Origin: Pseudomonas marginalis | GTDB taxonomy: Bacteria > Pseudomonadota > Gammaproteobacteria > Pseudomonadales > Pseudomonadaceae | Assembly: GCF_900105325.1 (NCBI RefSeq) | Contig: NZ_FNSU01000003.1 | Location: 3,237,501 to 3,301,500 of the forward strand | Length of the DNA stretch: 64,000 nucleotides | Reading direction: 5' to 3' | Shown here: positions 1 to 7,321 of the stretch, one piece after another | How the letters are laid out: each line of letters begins with the position of its first letter | How positions within the stretch are numbered: the first letter of the stretch is position 1 | Notes under the pieces: generated by a model | Told to the model about the DNA's origin: nothing | The model's input: the letters and a program-made list of their open reading frames with translations, nothing else | The model's database searches: none | Made by a program: the position numbers and the translations under genes

Positions 1-2
1 GC

Positions 3-95
3 ACGTTGCTGATCAGTGAGTCCAACGCCCGAAAGCGTGTGCAACTGGCACGGCAGCAATTACGGGGTTTACTCGGTCCGATTTGCGGCACTTGA
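3..95 (+). CDS. 3' end of an unidentified protein (partial)
   Basis: An open frame enters from the left edge and ends at TGA 93-95, giving about 30 residues rich in Arg, Gln, Leu and Ala (amphipathic, ending LLGPICGT). A strong hairpin terminator follows 25 bp later, which supports this being a genuine gene end. The fragment is too short to name; a helical tail of a regulator is possible but is only a guess. Confidence 0.4.
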   Translation, partial: TLLISESNARKRVQLARQQLRGLLGPICGT

Positions 96-120
96 TCCAT
101 TGGCAAGCCCCGCAAGAACA

Positions 121-153
121 AGCCTGCCCCAAATCATTGGGGCAGGCTTTTCC
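121..153. terminator. Rho-independent terminator, probably bidirectional
   Basis: Stem AAGCCTGCCCCAA / TTGGGGCAGGCTT with a 4-nt loop, followed by T residues on the plus strand. It lies between the partial gene ending at 95 and the minus-strand EndoU-like gene ending at 158, so it can serve both convergent transcripts. Confidence 0.8.
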
Positions 154-157
154 ATAC

Positions 158-850
158 TCAGAAAGCCGCGATCGGGAAGGCGGAATTCACCCACCAAACC
201 AAGGCAGCACCAGGTGCAGGGGGAATACCGTTGAGATAGCCGCCAACTGTAAATGCCAGCCCTTGCTCATCAACACAATAAGGATTGGGAACGACGGCGA
301 TCACCGTCGGCGCGGAAGGCCCGAAGAAAATCTGGCTGTTTCCCCCACCCATCACCAGGCCAGAGCTCAGGTGCATGAAGGCATAGCGAATCGACGTGAC
401 AACCTGCTGTTGCGTGCAACTGTCGGGGAAGAACGTGGAAGGCCCTGCCTTGGCCACCCACGTCCCCGTCGCCACGTTAAGCACTTCTACGTTGGCGTTT
501 GCATAACGGTAATCGTTAGGTGGATTAAGCCCGTAAGGCACCATGTATGTACGAGGACCGATGGTACGAGCGGCAACCGGGTCAAGCGCCAGTGGCCCCA
601 CCTGCGGATCATGGTTACCGGGCCGAGAGTGAAACCCCACCGCATTGCCAGCGGCGTTGATCTCGCCACAGAAGATATGCCGTTGGTTTATCTGCGGGTT
701 GCTACGGCTGTTAGGGATAGCCACGTTGCTGACCTGCACCGGTAGCGGGATCACCGCGGCTGAAGCCGCAGCGCAGTCCATCTGCGCAGCAGCCGACAGG
801 CTCAATAGTGCGCTGGCCACACCCGTGGCAACGACGGTAAGTGCGTGCAT
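158..850 (-). CDS. Secreted EndoU-like nuclease domain protein
   Basis: The 230-residue product has a Sec signal peptide (hydrophobic stretch about residues 5-22, cleavage near AAA-Q). The start is the ATG at 850, because AAGGAGT lies 6 nt upstream; a longer frame to 871 lacks this. Residues 57-77 read RHIFCGEIN...VGFHSRPG. The two spaced histidines (about 58 and 74) in this setting resemble the catalytic pair of bacterial EndoU RNase domains, which occur in CDI and other polymorphic toxins. The family call rests on this motif alone. It differs from typical EndoU toxins in standing alone behind a signal peptide instead of at the C-terminus of a large carrier. No obvious immunity gene sits downstream. 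It may be a periplasmic or extracellular nuclease rather than a toxin. Confidence 0.55.
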   Translation of the reverse strand: MHALTVVATGVASALLSLSAAAQMDCAAASAAVIPLPVQVSNVAIPNSRSNPQINQRHIFCGEINAAGNAVGFHSRPGNHDPQVGPLALDPVAARTIGPRTYMVPYGLNPPNDYRYANANVEVLNVATGTWVAKAGPSTFFPDSCTQQQVVTSIRYAFMHLSSGLVMGGGNSQIFFGPSAPTVIAVVPNPYCVDEQGLAFTVGGYLNGIPPAPGAALVWWVNSAFPIAAF

Positions 851-1064
851 GACAATACTCCTTTCTGACAATCGGGACGGAATGTCCCTTCGTCAGGACG
901 CAACGCGACTACAGTTGTGAAGCGTACATGACCGCGTCTGCACGGCTTTCTTGCACCGCGAGGAAGAAGTTGAAACAGATCTTCACAAGCGGTGACTCGG
1001 TACGTCAGGAGGGATAAGCCAAGGCATGTTGCTCCGGCTTGAACAGGGAACAAGGAGAAGGACA

Positions 1065-1688
1065 ATGACCACATTCAATGTGAACTTTGCTGTCGATGAT
1101 ATGGAAGGCAAGACCGTTCTGGTATTTCTCAAACCCCAACAGCCTCAGCGCGATTATCGGATTCACGCCTGGCAGATCCTGACCGGCTCTGCCGGTGCCA
1201 CGGAGTCGTTCGACTACGAGGCCATTATTGAAACCGATGTCACCACCCTTGGTGAAAAAGACAGCAATACCATCATCTCGGGCCGTCGCACGCTTAACCC
1301 TGGTACCTTGCTTCAGGCGGTCAGCCCTAACGGATTGTCGCCGTACCTTGAGCCGGCGGCGCTTTCACTGGCCAAGGAGAAACTCACACCGCAGCAGTGC
1401 GGCATCATCAACAAAACCAACCCGTACCTGCAGTTCGACAGCAACTGGTACGTCAACGGTCGGCCTGTAGTGACCATGCCAAAAGTGGACTCGAGCATGA
1501 CCGTAAGCTTTGAATACGAGCCCAACTTTTACTTCATGGTGGCAACGCCTCCGATGGTCGGGCAAACCTATATCGTGCAGAACTTCTCGGACATGACCCA
1601 GTTCATCGCCCCCATCACCGCCACTGAGGTGAACGTGACGGTAAGCCGTGCCAGCGGCCTGTGGTCGTTCGATTTCGCGCCGATGTAA
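1065..1688 (+). CDS. Hypothetical protein, beta-rich, unrecognised
   Basis: The 207-residue protein starts at the ATG at 1065, behind a clear AAGGAGAAG Shine-Dalgarno at 1052-1060; an upstream in-frame ATG at 1026 lacks one. No signal peptide or membrane segment is visible. The sequence is rich in aromatic residues and in beta-type Thr/Val alternation (for example NFYFMVATPP near residue 150 and NVTVSRASGLWSFDFAP at the end), suggesting an all-beta cytoplasmic or non-classically released protein. I do not recognise the family. It is transcribed divergently from the EndoU-like gene with about 210 bp between them and precedes the bacteriocin gene by 300 bp, so it belongs to the same accessory region. 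A role as partner or inhibitor is possible but unsupported. Confidence 0.7.
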   Translation: MTTFNVNFAVDDMEGKTVLVFLKPQQPQRDYRIHAWQILTGSAGATESFDYEAIIETDVTTLGEKDSNTIISGRRTLNPGTLLQAVSPNGLSPYLEPAALSLAKEKLTPQQCGIINKTNPYLQFDSNWYVNGRPVVTMPKVDSSMTVSFEYEPNFYFMVATPPMVGQTYIVQNFSDMTQFIAPITATEVNVTVSRASGLWSFDFAPM

Positions 1689-1989
1689 CGTTGAACCACG
1701 CGGCGAGCAAATCGCCGCGTGCCTTACCTGACCACACCCGTCCCCTCGCTGCGTGGCGTCTCGCCGGGTTGGATACGGAGAGTGTCATGCCAGTTGAAAA
1801 CCCGGCCTTCACCGATAATTCCCACATTTGAGTCACTGAACGAAACAAACGAAAATCGAAATAATCGAAGCAGCGCGACTGACTCAAACATCAGTCTACT
1901 TTTCCGACACTAGCCAACGAATTAAGCCGATATCAGCTTCTGATCCCCCCTCGTAGCCTCACTCCCTCGCACAAGGAAGTGAGCCATCC
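1689..1989. other. Intergenic region upstream of the bacteriocin gene
   Basis: It has no convincing gene. A perfect inverted repeat CACGCGGCGA / TCGCCGCGTG at 1697-1721 follows the stop of the preceding gene and probably ends its transcript, although no T-run follows. The 1820-1980 part is less GC-rich and presumably holds the bacteriocin promoter. I could not identify PrtN-type P-boxes or a LexA site with confidence. Confidence 0.5.
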
Positions 1990-3144
1990 ATGTCAGAACG
2001 CTTTTACCCCCCCACCGAAGAAGAGTTACTCAAACAGCGAATCCTGACCCCACAGCCGTCGCGGGCGCCGTATTCGCCATCTGTTGATTTTTACGAGCCA
2101 TCCCCTGCTCCGGCACCCACGCCAGCCAAACCTCCCGGCTGCGTCTTCATCAAGCCCTGCCAACTGCCTGACGGCATCACCCATTACTTCAACCCCGCCG
2201 ATTATGTCCCGTTGGAGCTGATCAAAGAGTACGGCAATTTAAGCCTGCTGGGTGGGCGTGAGGTAGACGGTCGGCGCGCAGTTGCCTTGCGCAAGATCGG
2301 TGGCAGTGCACTACCGGCGGGTCTAGGACAGTTGGCGTTGCGTTCGGCGTTTTTTGAGTCGGCAGCCACTGCAGTCGGATCCGTCGCCGGTGGCCTGTTG
2401 ACGGGTTTGGTGGCGTTGGCCTGGCCATCAGAGTTGGGAGATAGCGCGCTCTACAGCGAGGCGCAATTGCGTTCGATGCAAAGGGCGCGTTCGCAGATGC
2501 GTTTGCATATCGAGCAACGCGAGGACGGCACGCTCAAGGGGTATGGGTTTTACACCGGCAATAATCCTGATTGGCAAATGATTGATGTGGTGCAGTTCCA
2601 AAGCCGTGGCGATCAATTTGTGGCGGATTTGGGTGAGGGTGTCGAGCTGATCTGGACGCCCGCCGTTGATCCAAGTGACACGCTGGGTATTCCGACCCTG
2701 GAGGCTGCGCCGCAAGCACCGGTGATCTGGATTTACCCACCGACGGAGAAAGCGGCGCAGATTCTGGTAAACCCGATTTATCCGCCGGAGTATCGGGATT
2801 TTATCCTGGTGTTCCCGGTGGAGTCGGGGGTTCGACCACTGTATGTGGTGGTTAGTGTTAAGGCTGGGGATCACAAGTACTACAGGGCTCCAAATACTGA
2901 ACAAATAACTGGCTTTGGAAACCTGATAAAAGCAAAACCCATGACTCCCAGATAGGGCGGTGCCGGGCTGAGAGAGCGTTGGATTGAGGAAAAAGGCAGG
3001 AGAGTTTATGAATGGGATTCCCAACATGGAGAGTTGGAAGTTTATCTTGCAAGTGATGGGAGCCATTTAGGTGCGTTCAGTCACATAACCGGCGAGCAGC
3101 TAAAAGAGCCGAAGAAAAAACGAAACATCAAAAAATATCTATGA
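1990..3144 (+). pseudogene. Colicin E3-type / S-type pyocin cytotoxin with in-frame amber stop
   Basis: The frame opens at ATG 1990 and stops at TAG 2953-2955 (321 residues), yet the same frame continues without another stop to TGA 3142-3144 (384 codons). A Pro-rich N-terminus (residues 6-48) and a CVFIKPC...DGITHY segment lead into a Pyocin_S-type middle region (about 150-290, with IYPPTEKA and NPIYPPEYRD). From residue 298 the sequence matches the colicin E3 16S-rRNase domain. The E3 catalytic set Asp510, His513, Glu517 and Arg545 corresponds to D343, H346, E350 and R378, in the same spacing, and the protein ends RNIKKYL as E3 does. All four lie after the TAG, which occupies the place of a Gln in E3 (CAG to TAG). 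Unless the stop is read through or is a sequencing error, the product is non-toxic. No full receptor-binding region is present, so the protein is short for a pyocin. The immunity gene follows 7 bp later. Confidence 0.88.
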
Positions 3145-3151
3145 GGGACAC

Positions 3152-3409
3152 ATGGGACTAAAAATGAGATTGGAATGGTTCGACAGAACCACAGAGCGGC
3201 TACGCGGAACGGAGGACTCAGCGGACCTAGGAAACGACTACTCCGTGATTTCTAAACTTGGACTGTCGATAGACGAGGACGTCAATAACGGTATGTTTGA
3301 ACTGCGGCGGGAATGGCTATCACAGATACAGACACACTTCTCTCATGAAATTGCTCTTTCAGAAAGCGACTACTTCATCGCGTTTGATTACGAAGGTGCA
3401 AACGAATAA
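3152..3409 (+). CDS. Colicin E3-type immunity protein (Im3/cloacin immunity family)
   Basis: The 85-residue acidic protein begins MGLKMRLEWFDRTTE and contains NNGMFELRREW and YFIAFDYEGANE. These match the order and length of Im3 (MGLKLDLTWFD..., NNGCFDV, YFVSFDY...). The family binds the E3 rRNase domain tightly and blocks cleavage of 16S rRNA in the producing cell. It starts 7 bp after the toxin stop, with GAGGGACAC before the ATG, as in colicin operons. Acidic positions suited to a basic RNase are retained. The gene is visibly less GC-rich than its neighbours, consistent with transfer together with the toxin domain. It appears intact although the toxin is interrupted, so it may now protect against rivals' E3-type toxins. 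Confidence 0.93.
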   Translation: MGLKMRLEWFDRTTERLRGTEDSADLGNDYSVISKLGLSIDEDVNNGMFELRREWLSQIQTHFSHEIALSESDYFIAFDYEGANE

Positions 3410-3420
3410 CACAGACTTAG

Positions 3421-3699
3421 AGAATTCATCTTCATGCGCAGACTGTCGTTCAGGCAGGCCTCCACGAAGTTGGCTTTCACTTCATCCACGAGGACGAAAA
3501 AGGAAACGTTTTCGAATCAGAGCATTGGTACTTCGGCGAAGTCAGCACGACCGATGAAGACCCTGGCGGAGAGCGCTGGAAGTATCAAACCTTCAGGTCC
3601 TTCCAAGCGCAGCATCCGCATTTGTTCGGCCGTCCAACTAACCCTCTTTCGCCTCACTCCCCTCCCCCCCAATCAGAACCCGTTTCCCCGGATCCGTAA
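3421..3699 (+). pseudogene. Coding remnant behind the immunity gene, start lost
   Basis: A frame without ATG, opened by TAG at 3418-3420, reads a protein-like sequence from about 3430: HAQTVVQAGLHEVGFHF..., then ESEHWYFGEV..., ERWKYQTFRSFQ and HLFGRPTNPLS, ending at TAA 3697-3699. Its composition is that of a folded protein and differs from the neighbouring shadow frames. The bases before it (LREFIF in the immunity frame) could be its N-terminus displaced by one base, so a frameshifted or 5'-truncated gene is likely. The position suggests a leftover orphan immunity or toxin module, but I do not recognise the family. The last 60 bp overlap the convergent lipoprotein gene. Confidence 0.5.
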
Positions 3700-4204
3700 T
3701 ATCAAACACCTGCTGCGCACACGCCGAAGGTTTGAACTGGAACTCCACCAGATACACCTTGCCCTTTTCAGGCTGGAAGCTACTTAGCAGAGGCCCGCAA
3801 ATGGCGTAGATGCCAGGGCGTGAGTCGGTGGACGAACTGGCAACGGTCAACTTCTTGCCAGGATCTGCCTGGATCTCCAACTGCGGGAAGCGCTTGAACC
3901 CAGCGCTGGCCACCGTCTGGTTGAGCTTTGCAATCCAGTTGAAGACGCGGCCTTCACCTGTATCCATCACCGTGCCCAGGGTTTCCATGCGTTGATCGGA
4001 GTCGCCTTCGCGACGTATCGAGAACTCGACGGGGGCGGTGCCGCCGTAGGCTTTCATGATGACTTTGGCGTGCTCAGCATCGACAGCCACGGTTTTCTGG
4101 CGCAGCTGGATGCCGTCCTTGAGCAGGCTGGGCGATGAGTCACGTGGGTTGGATTGGCAGGCACACAGCGCCAGGGCCAGGGAGAGCAGTGCGATTCGCT
4201 TCAC
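3638..4204 (-). CDS. Hypothetical lipoprotein
   Basis: The 188-residue protein opens with a lipoprotein signal (MKRIALLSLALALCAC, lipobox LALC with Cys14 or Cys16). The start is GTG at 4202-4204, with AAGGA about 9 nt upstream. The mature part contains no catalytic motif I recognise. It has two Cys in the C-terminal half (YAICGP and PSACAQQ) that could form a disulfide in the periplasm. It lies downstream of, and on the same strand as, the two-component kinase gene, but 125 bp away, so a separate transcript is likely. Function unknown. Confidence 0.8.
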   Translation of the reverse strand: MKRIALLSLALALCACQSNPRDSSPSLLKDGIQLRQKTVAVDAEHAKVIMKAYGGTAPVEFSIRREGDSDQRMETLGTVMDTGEGRVFNWIAKLNQTVASAGFKRFPQLEIQADPGKKLTVASSSTDSRPGIYAICGPLLSSFQPEKGKVYLVEFQFKPSACAQQVFDITDPGKRVLIGGEGSEAKEG

Positions 4205-4328
4205 GGGAGGATGTCCTTATCAGGGTGACAGATGATGATGACTGGACCAGTGATTAAACAGAATGTTCCGCAGTGGAGCGACCGCGATGCAGGGGCTCGA
4301 CAGCGCCCACATTTGAGCCGTGATCGCT

Positions 4329-5681
4329 TCAGGCCTCGCTGAACACCAACCGCGCGCACAACCCGCCCTGCTCACGGTTATGCAACGCCAACCGGCTGCC
4401 GATCTTGCCCACGATCATCTCCACAATCGCCAGCCCCAGCCCTGCGCCATTGGCATTGCCACGGCTGTAGAACCGCTCGAACAAACGCCCCATTTCCGCC
4501 TCATCAATGCCCGGCCCCTGGTCCTCCACGCTAAGGCAATGGGCACCAATCACCACTTTCACTTCGCTGCCCGGCGGGGAGAAGTTGAGGGCGTTGGTCA
4601 CCAGGTTTTGCAGGGCGATGGCCAGTGCTACAGGCTCGGTTTCGATCCAGCAGTCTTCATCCCCTTCCAACACCAACTCCACGCCTTTTTCCATGGCCAG
4701 CGGTGTCAGTTCGGCGAGTTCTTCGCGCACCAGCTCGGTGAGTTGTACGCGGCTGCGCTTGGGATTGTTCAACTGCGGTTCGATACGCGCCATGGTCAGC
4801 AGTTGGCTGCCAATGCGGGTGGCGCGGTCGACGCCGTTGACCAGGAAGTCCAACGCTTCGCGCCGCTGGGCCTCGGTACCGGCGCTTTGGGCGTTCTGCG
4901 CGTGGATGCGCAGGATCGCCAGGGGGGTGCGCAGTTCGTGGGCGGCGTCGGCGATAAAACGGCGTTCGCGTTCCAATAGATCATCCACTTGAACCAACAG
5001 TCGGTTGAGCGCGGTTTGCATCGGCTCCAGGTCACTGGGCAGCGGCTTGAGGTGCAGCGGTTGCAAAGTCTCGGCGGTTCGCCCGCGAATTTTACGGGCC
5101 ATGGCGCGCAAGGGTTTGAGGCCCCAGCCGATCACCAGCCAGATCAACACCGTGAGCAGCGGCACGCCGATCAAGGTGGGCCAGAGGGTGTGGCGCATGA
5201 TGCGCTGGATCACGTCCTGACGAATATCGTCGCGCTCGCCCACCCATATCAGCAGGCCTTGCTGCGGGTCGGCAAGGAGAAAGGCGCACCAGTCGTTGCC
5301 GTTGTCCATGATGTCGTGGGAGCCCAGGGTAGCCGGCGGTGCGGCCAACACTGGCGCTTCGGCGGAGCGTACGAGTAATTGGCCGTCGCTGCGCCACACC
5401 TGGAAGGTCAACCGGGTTTCATAAGGGTGGGCAACGCCGTCTTCGCCGACACGGCTCATGGCCTGATCGAAGGCCTGGTACAGGCGGTCCCAGTCGGCTT
5501 CGCCAGGGTCGCGCTGGCGCAATACGCCTTGCAACAGGCGTGCGCTTTGGGCGAGTTGAGCGTCGTAGACTTCTTCGATTTCATGGTGGCTGTCGCGCAG
5601 CACCAGCCAGCTGATCAGCGCGTCGCCCAACAGGATCAGCACCAGGACAGGGATGAGGATACGAGCACGCACGGAGGTCAT
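4329..5681 (-). CDS. Sensor histidine kinase, QseC/PmrB type
   Basis: The 450-residue inner-membrane kinase has TM1 at about 8-27, a periplasmic sensor region of roughly 130 residues, TM2 at about 165-190 (LIGVPLLTVLIWLVIGWGL), a HAMP-like linker, the H-box AHELRTP (His near 248), and an ATPase domain with N-box QNLVTNALNFSP, G1 DQGPGI, F-box FERFY and G2 GAGLGLAI. It would autophosphorylate and pass phosphate to the regulator encoded just upstream. The stop of the regulator and the start of this gene overlap by 4 bp (ATGA), so they are co-translated. The signal is unknown; the divergent PepSY/cytochrome b561/sulfatase operon is the natural candidate target. Confidence 0.9.
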   Translation of the reverse strand: MTSVRARILIPVLVLILLGDALISWLVLRDSHHEIEEVYDAQLAQSARLLQGVLRQRDPGEADWDRLYQAFDQAMSRVGEDGVAHPYETRLTFQVWRSDGQLLVRSAEAPVLAAPPATLGSHDIMDNGNDWCAFLLADPQQGLLIWVGERDDIRQDVIQRIMRHTLWPTLIGVPLLTVLIWLVIGWGLKPLRAMARKIRGRTAETLQPLHLKPLPSDLEPMQTALNRLLVQVDDLLERERRFIADAAHELRTPLAILRIHAQNAQSAGTEAQRREALDFLVNGVDRATRIGSQLLTMARIEPQLNNPKRSRVQLTELVREELAELTPLAMEKGVELVLEGDEDCWIETEPVALAIALQNLVTNALNFSPPGSEVKVVIGAHCLSVEDQGPGIDEAEMGRLFERFYSRGNANGAGLGLAIVEMIVGKIGSRLALHNREQGGLCARLVFSEA

Positions 5682-6340
5682 GGTTTAAGCGCCAGTACAT
5701 AGCCAACGCCGCGCACGGTGCGGATCAGCTCGGTGGATAACTTTTTACGCAGGTTGTGGATCAACACTTCCAAGGTGTTGCTCTCGACCCGGTCCTGCCA
5801 GCCATACAACGCGCGGGACAGGCGCTCGCGGGTCACCACTTTGCCGGGGCGTACCATCAGTTGGTGCAGCAATTGGTATTCCATCGGGGTGACGATGATG
5901 TCCGCGTCCAGGTACCGCACTTGCTGGGTAGCTGGATCGAGGCTGACGCCGGCATGTTCCAGCATCGGTTGCGCGCGGCCCTGACTGCGGCGCAACAAGG
6001 CGCGCACGCGGGCCTTGAGTTCTTCCACATCGAAGGGTTTGACCAGGTAGTCGTCGGCACCGGCGTCCAGGCCGGCGATGCGCTCGGCGGTGCCGTCGCG
6101 GGCAGTGAGGATCAGCACCGGCAGGTCGTGCTGCTCGGCGCGCAGTTGCTGCAACAGGTCCAGGCCATCGAGGCGCGGCAGGCCGAGGTCGAGCAGCAAC
6201 AAGTCGAAGCTTTCCATGCGCAGGGCATGCAGGGCCGCAACGCCATCCTGCAACCAATCCAGGGTGTAGCCTTCAACGCCCAATGCCACGCGAATCCCTT
6301 GGCCAAGGGCACGATCATCTTCGACAAGGAGTAGGCGCAT
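5678..6340 (-). CDS. OmpR-family response regulator, QseB/PmrA type
   Basis: The 220-residue protein has an N-terminal receiver (acidic pair EDD at 8-10, phospho-acceptor Asp near 51 in LLLLDLGLPR, Lys near 101 in DDYLVKPF) and a C-terminal winged helix ending RTVRGVGYVLALKP. The start is MRLLLVED at 6340, with AGAGG upstream; an in-frame ATG at 6424 is too far. It is the partner of the kinase at 4329-5681 (4-bp overlap). The 147-bp divergent gap to the PepSY gene probably carries its operator. PmrA, QseB and BqsR/CarR are close relatives; sequence alone does not decide among them. Confidence 0.9.
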   Translation of the reverse strand: MRLLLVEDDRALGQGIRVALGVEGYTLDWLQDGVAALHALRMESFDLLLLDLGLPRLDGLDLLQQLRAEQHDLPVLILTARDGTAERIAGLDAGADDYLVKPFDVEELKARVRALLRRSQGRAQPMLEHAGVSLDPATQQVRYLDADIIVTPMEYQLLHQLMVRPGKVVTRERLSRALYGWQDRVESNTLEVLIHNLRKKLSTELIRTVRGVGYVLALKP

Positions 6341-6487
6341 AGCAAAACCTCTGTAGGAATCGGCGGCATCATGCCGGGTTCTGGCCGAGGCTATTTCGGC
6401 AAAGATGTTACCGCGCGTTGCCAACTAAGGTTGCGCTAAGGTTGATTTTGCACTGTGAAATCTCCCACATCTGCTGAGAGCTTTTCC

Positions 6488-6754
6488 ATGCGCAAAATTC
6501 TCCTGCTGTCCCTGATTATCGCCAGCCCCCTGGCCCTTGCCGGTCCGCAATGCACCACCGCCGAACGCTCGCAATGGCAAGACGAAAAAGCCTTCCAGGA
6601 CAAGCTCAAGGCCGAAGGCTACGAGATCAGCAAGTTCAAGGTCACCGACGGCAACTGCTACGAAATCTACGGTTTCGACAAGGACAAGCGCAAGGTAGAG
6701 ATCTACCACGATCCGGTCACCGGCAAGGCCGTGAAGACTGAGATCAAAGGCTGA
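6488..6754 (+). CDS. Small periplasmic PepSY-like protein
   Basis: The 88-residue protein has a signal peptide (MRKILLLSLIIASPLALAG). The mature part reads like a single PepSY_2 unit: a helix (QDKLKAEGYEISKFKV) followed by strands ending KVEIYHDPVTGKAVKTEIKG. Two Cys (about 22 and 57) may form a disulfide. PepSY proteins bind or inhibit periplasmic partners and are often found beside cytochrome b561 and two-component systems. The gene ends one base into the next (TGATG), so the two are translationally coupled. It is the first gene of the run to 11210. Confidence 0.8.
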   Translation: MRKILLLSLIIASPLALAGPQCTTAERSQWQDEKAFQDKLKAEGYEISKFKVTDGNCYEIYGFDKDKRKVEIYHDPVTGKAVKTEIKG

Positions 6755-7299
6755 TGCCAGGCGAATCCCTACGCCTGTGGGACCCGCTGGTGAGGCTGTT
6801 TCATCTGTCGATCGCCGGGGTCTTTGTCGCCAATTACTTCTTTAACGAAGCAGGCGACGACTGGCATGTCTGGCTGGGCTATTACGCCATGGCCTGGCTG
6901 CTGGTGCGCGTGGTGTGGGGATTCATCGGGCCGCGCAGTGCACGTTGGGCGGATTTCTGGCCGACCCCGAAACGCTTGAAAAACCATCTGCGCTCGCTGC
7001 TCAACCGCCGCCCGCAGCATCGCCTGGGCCACTCGCCCCTCGGCGCGCTGGTGATGCTGTTGATGTTGCTGGCGTTGCTGGTCGTCGGCATCAGCGGCTT
7101 TTTGATGCAGGAAGTGGATGCCCTGTGGGGCGCCGATTGGCCCCTGAAAATCCATGAGACCGCCGCCAATGTGCTGTTGGGCCTGGTGTGCATCCATGTG
7201 CTGGCCGCGGTGTTTGAAAGTATCCAGGTGCGGGACAACCTGCCGTTATCCATGCTCACCGGTCGCAGGAAGCGCCTGCCGGATGAGCCTGCGCAGTAA
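6754..7299 (+). CDS. Cytochrome b561-family membrane protein
   Basis: The 181-residue protein has four predicted membrane helices (about 10-30, 38-57, 88-111, 132-156). Histidines in HLSIAG, in DWHVWLG and in KIHETAANVLLGLVCIHVLA are suitably placed to ligate haem b. It starts LRLWDPLVRLFH, typical of the family that shuttles electrons from small soluble donors across the inner membrane. It overlaps the PepSY gene by one base, a pairing seen in many proteobacteria, and is likely part of a redox module controlled by the adjacent two-component system. Its physiological donor is unknown. Confidence 0.88.
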   Translation: MPGESLRLWDPLVRLFHLSIAGVFVANYFFNEAGDDWHVWLGYYAMAWLLVRVVWGFIGPRSARWADFWPTPKRLKNHLRSLLNRRPQHRLGHSPLGALVMLLMLLALLVVGISGFLMQEVDALWGADWPLKIHETAANVLLGLVCIHVLAAVFESIQVRDNLPLSMLTGRRKRLPDEPAQ

Positions 7300-7321
7300 T
7301 CCTTTTCTCGACAGGTTCTCT

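Noticed and set aside
16..234. 72-codon plus-strand frame at the left edge
   Set aside because: It runs through the terminator at 121-153 and has no start signal; the partial frame ending at 95 is preferred.
1820..1989. PrtN P-box or LexA operator before the bacteriocin gene
   Set aside because: No ATTG-type repeats or CTG-N10-CAG palindrome could be read with confidence.
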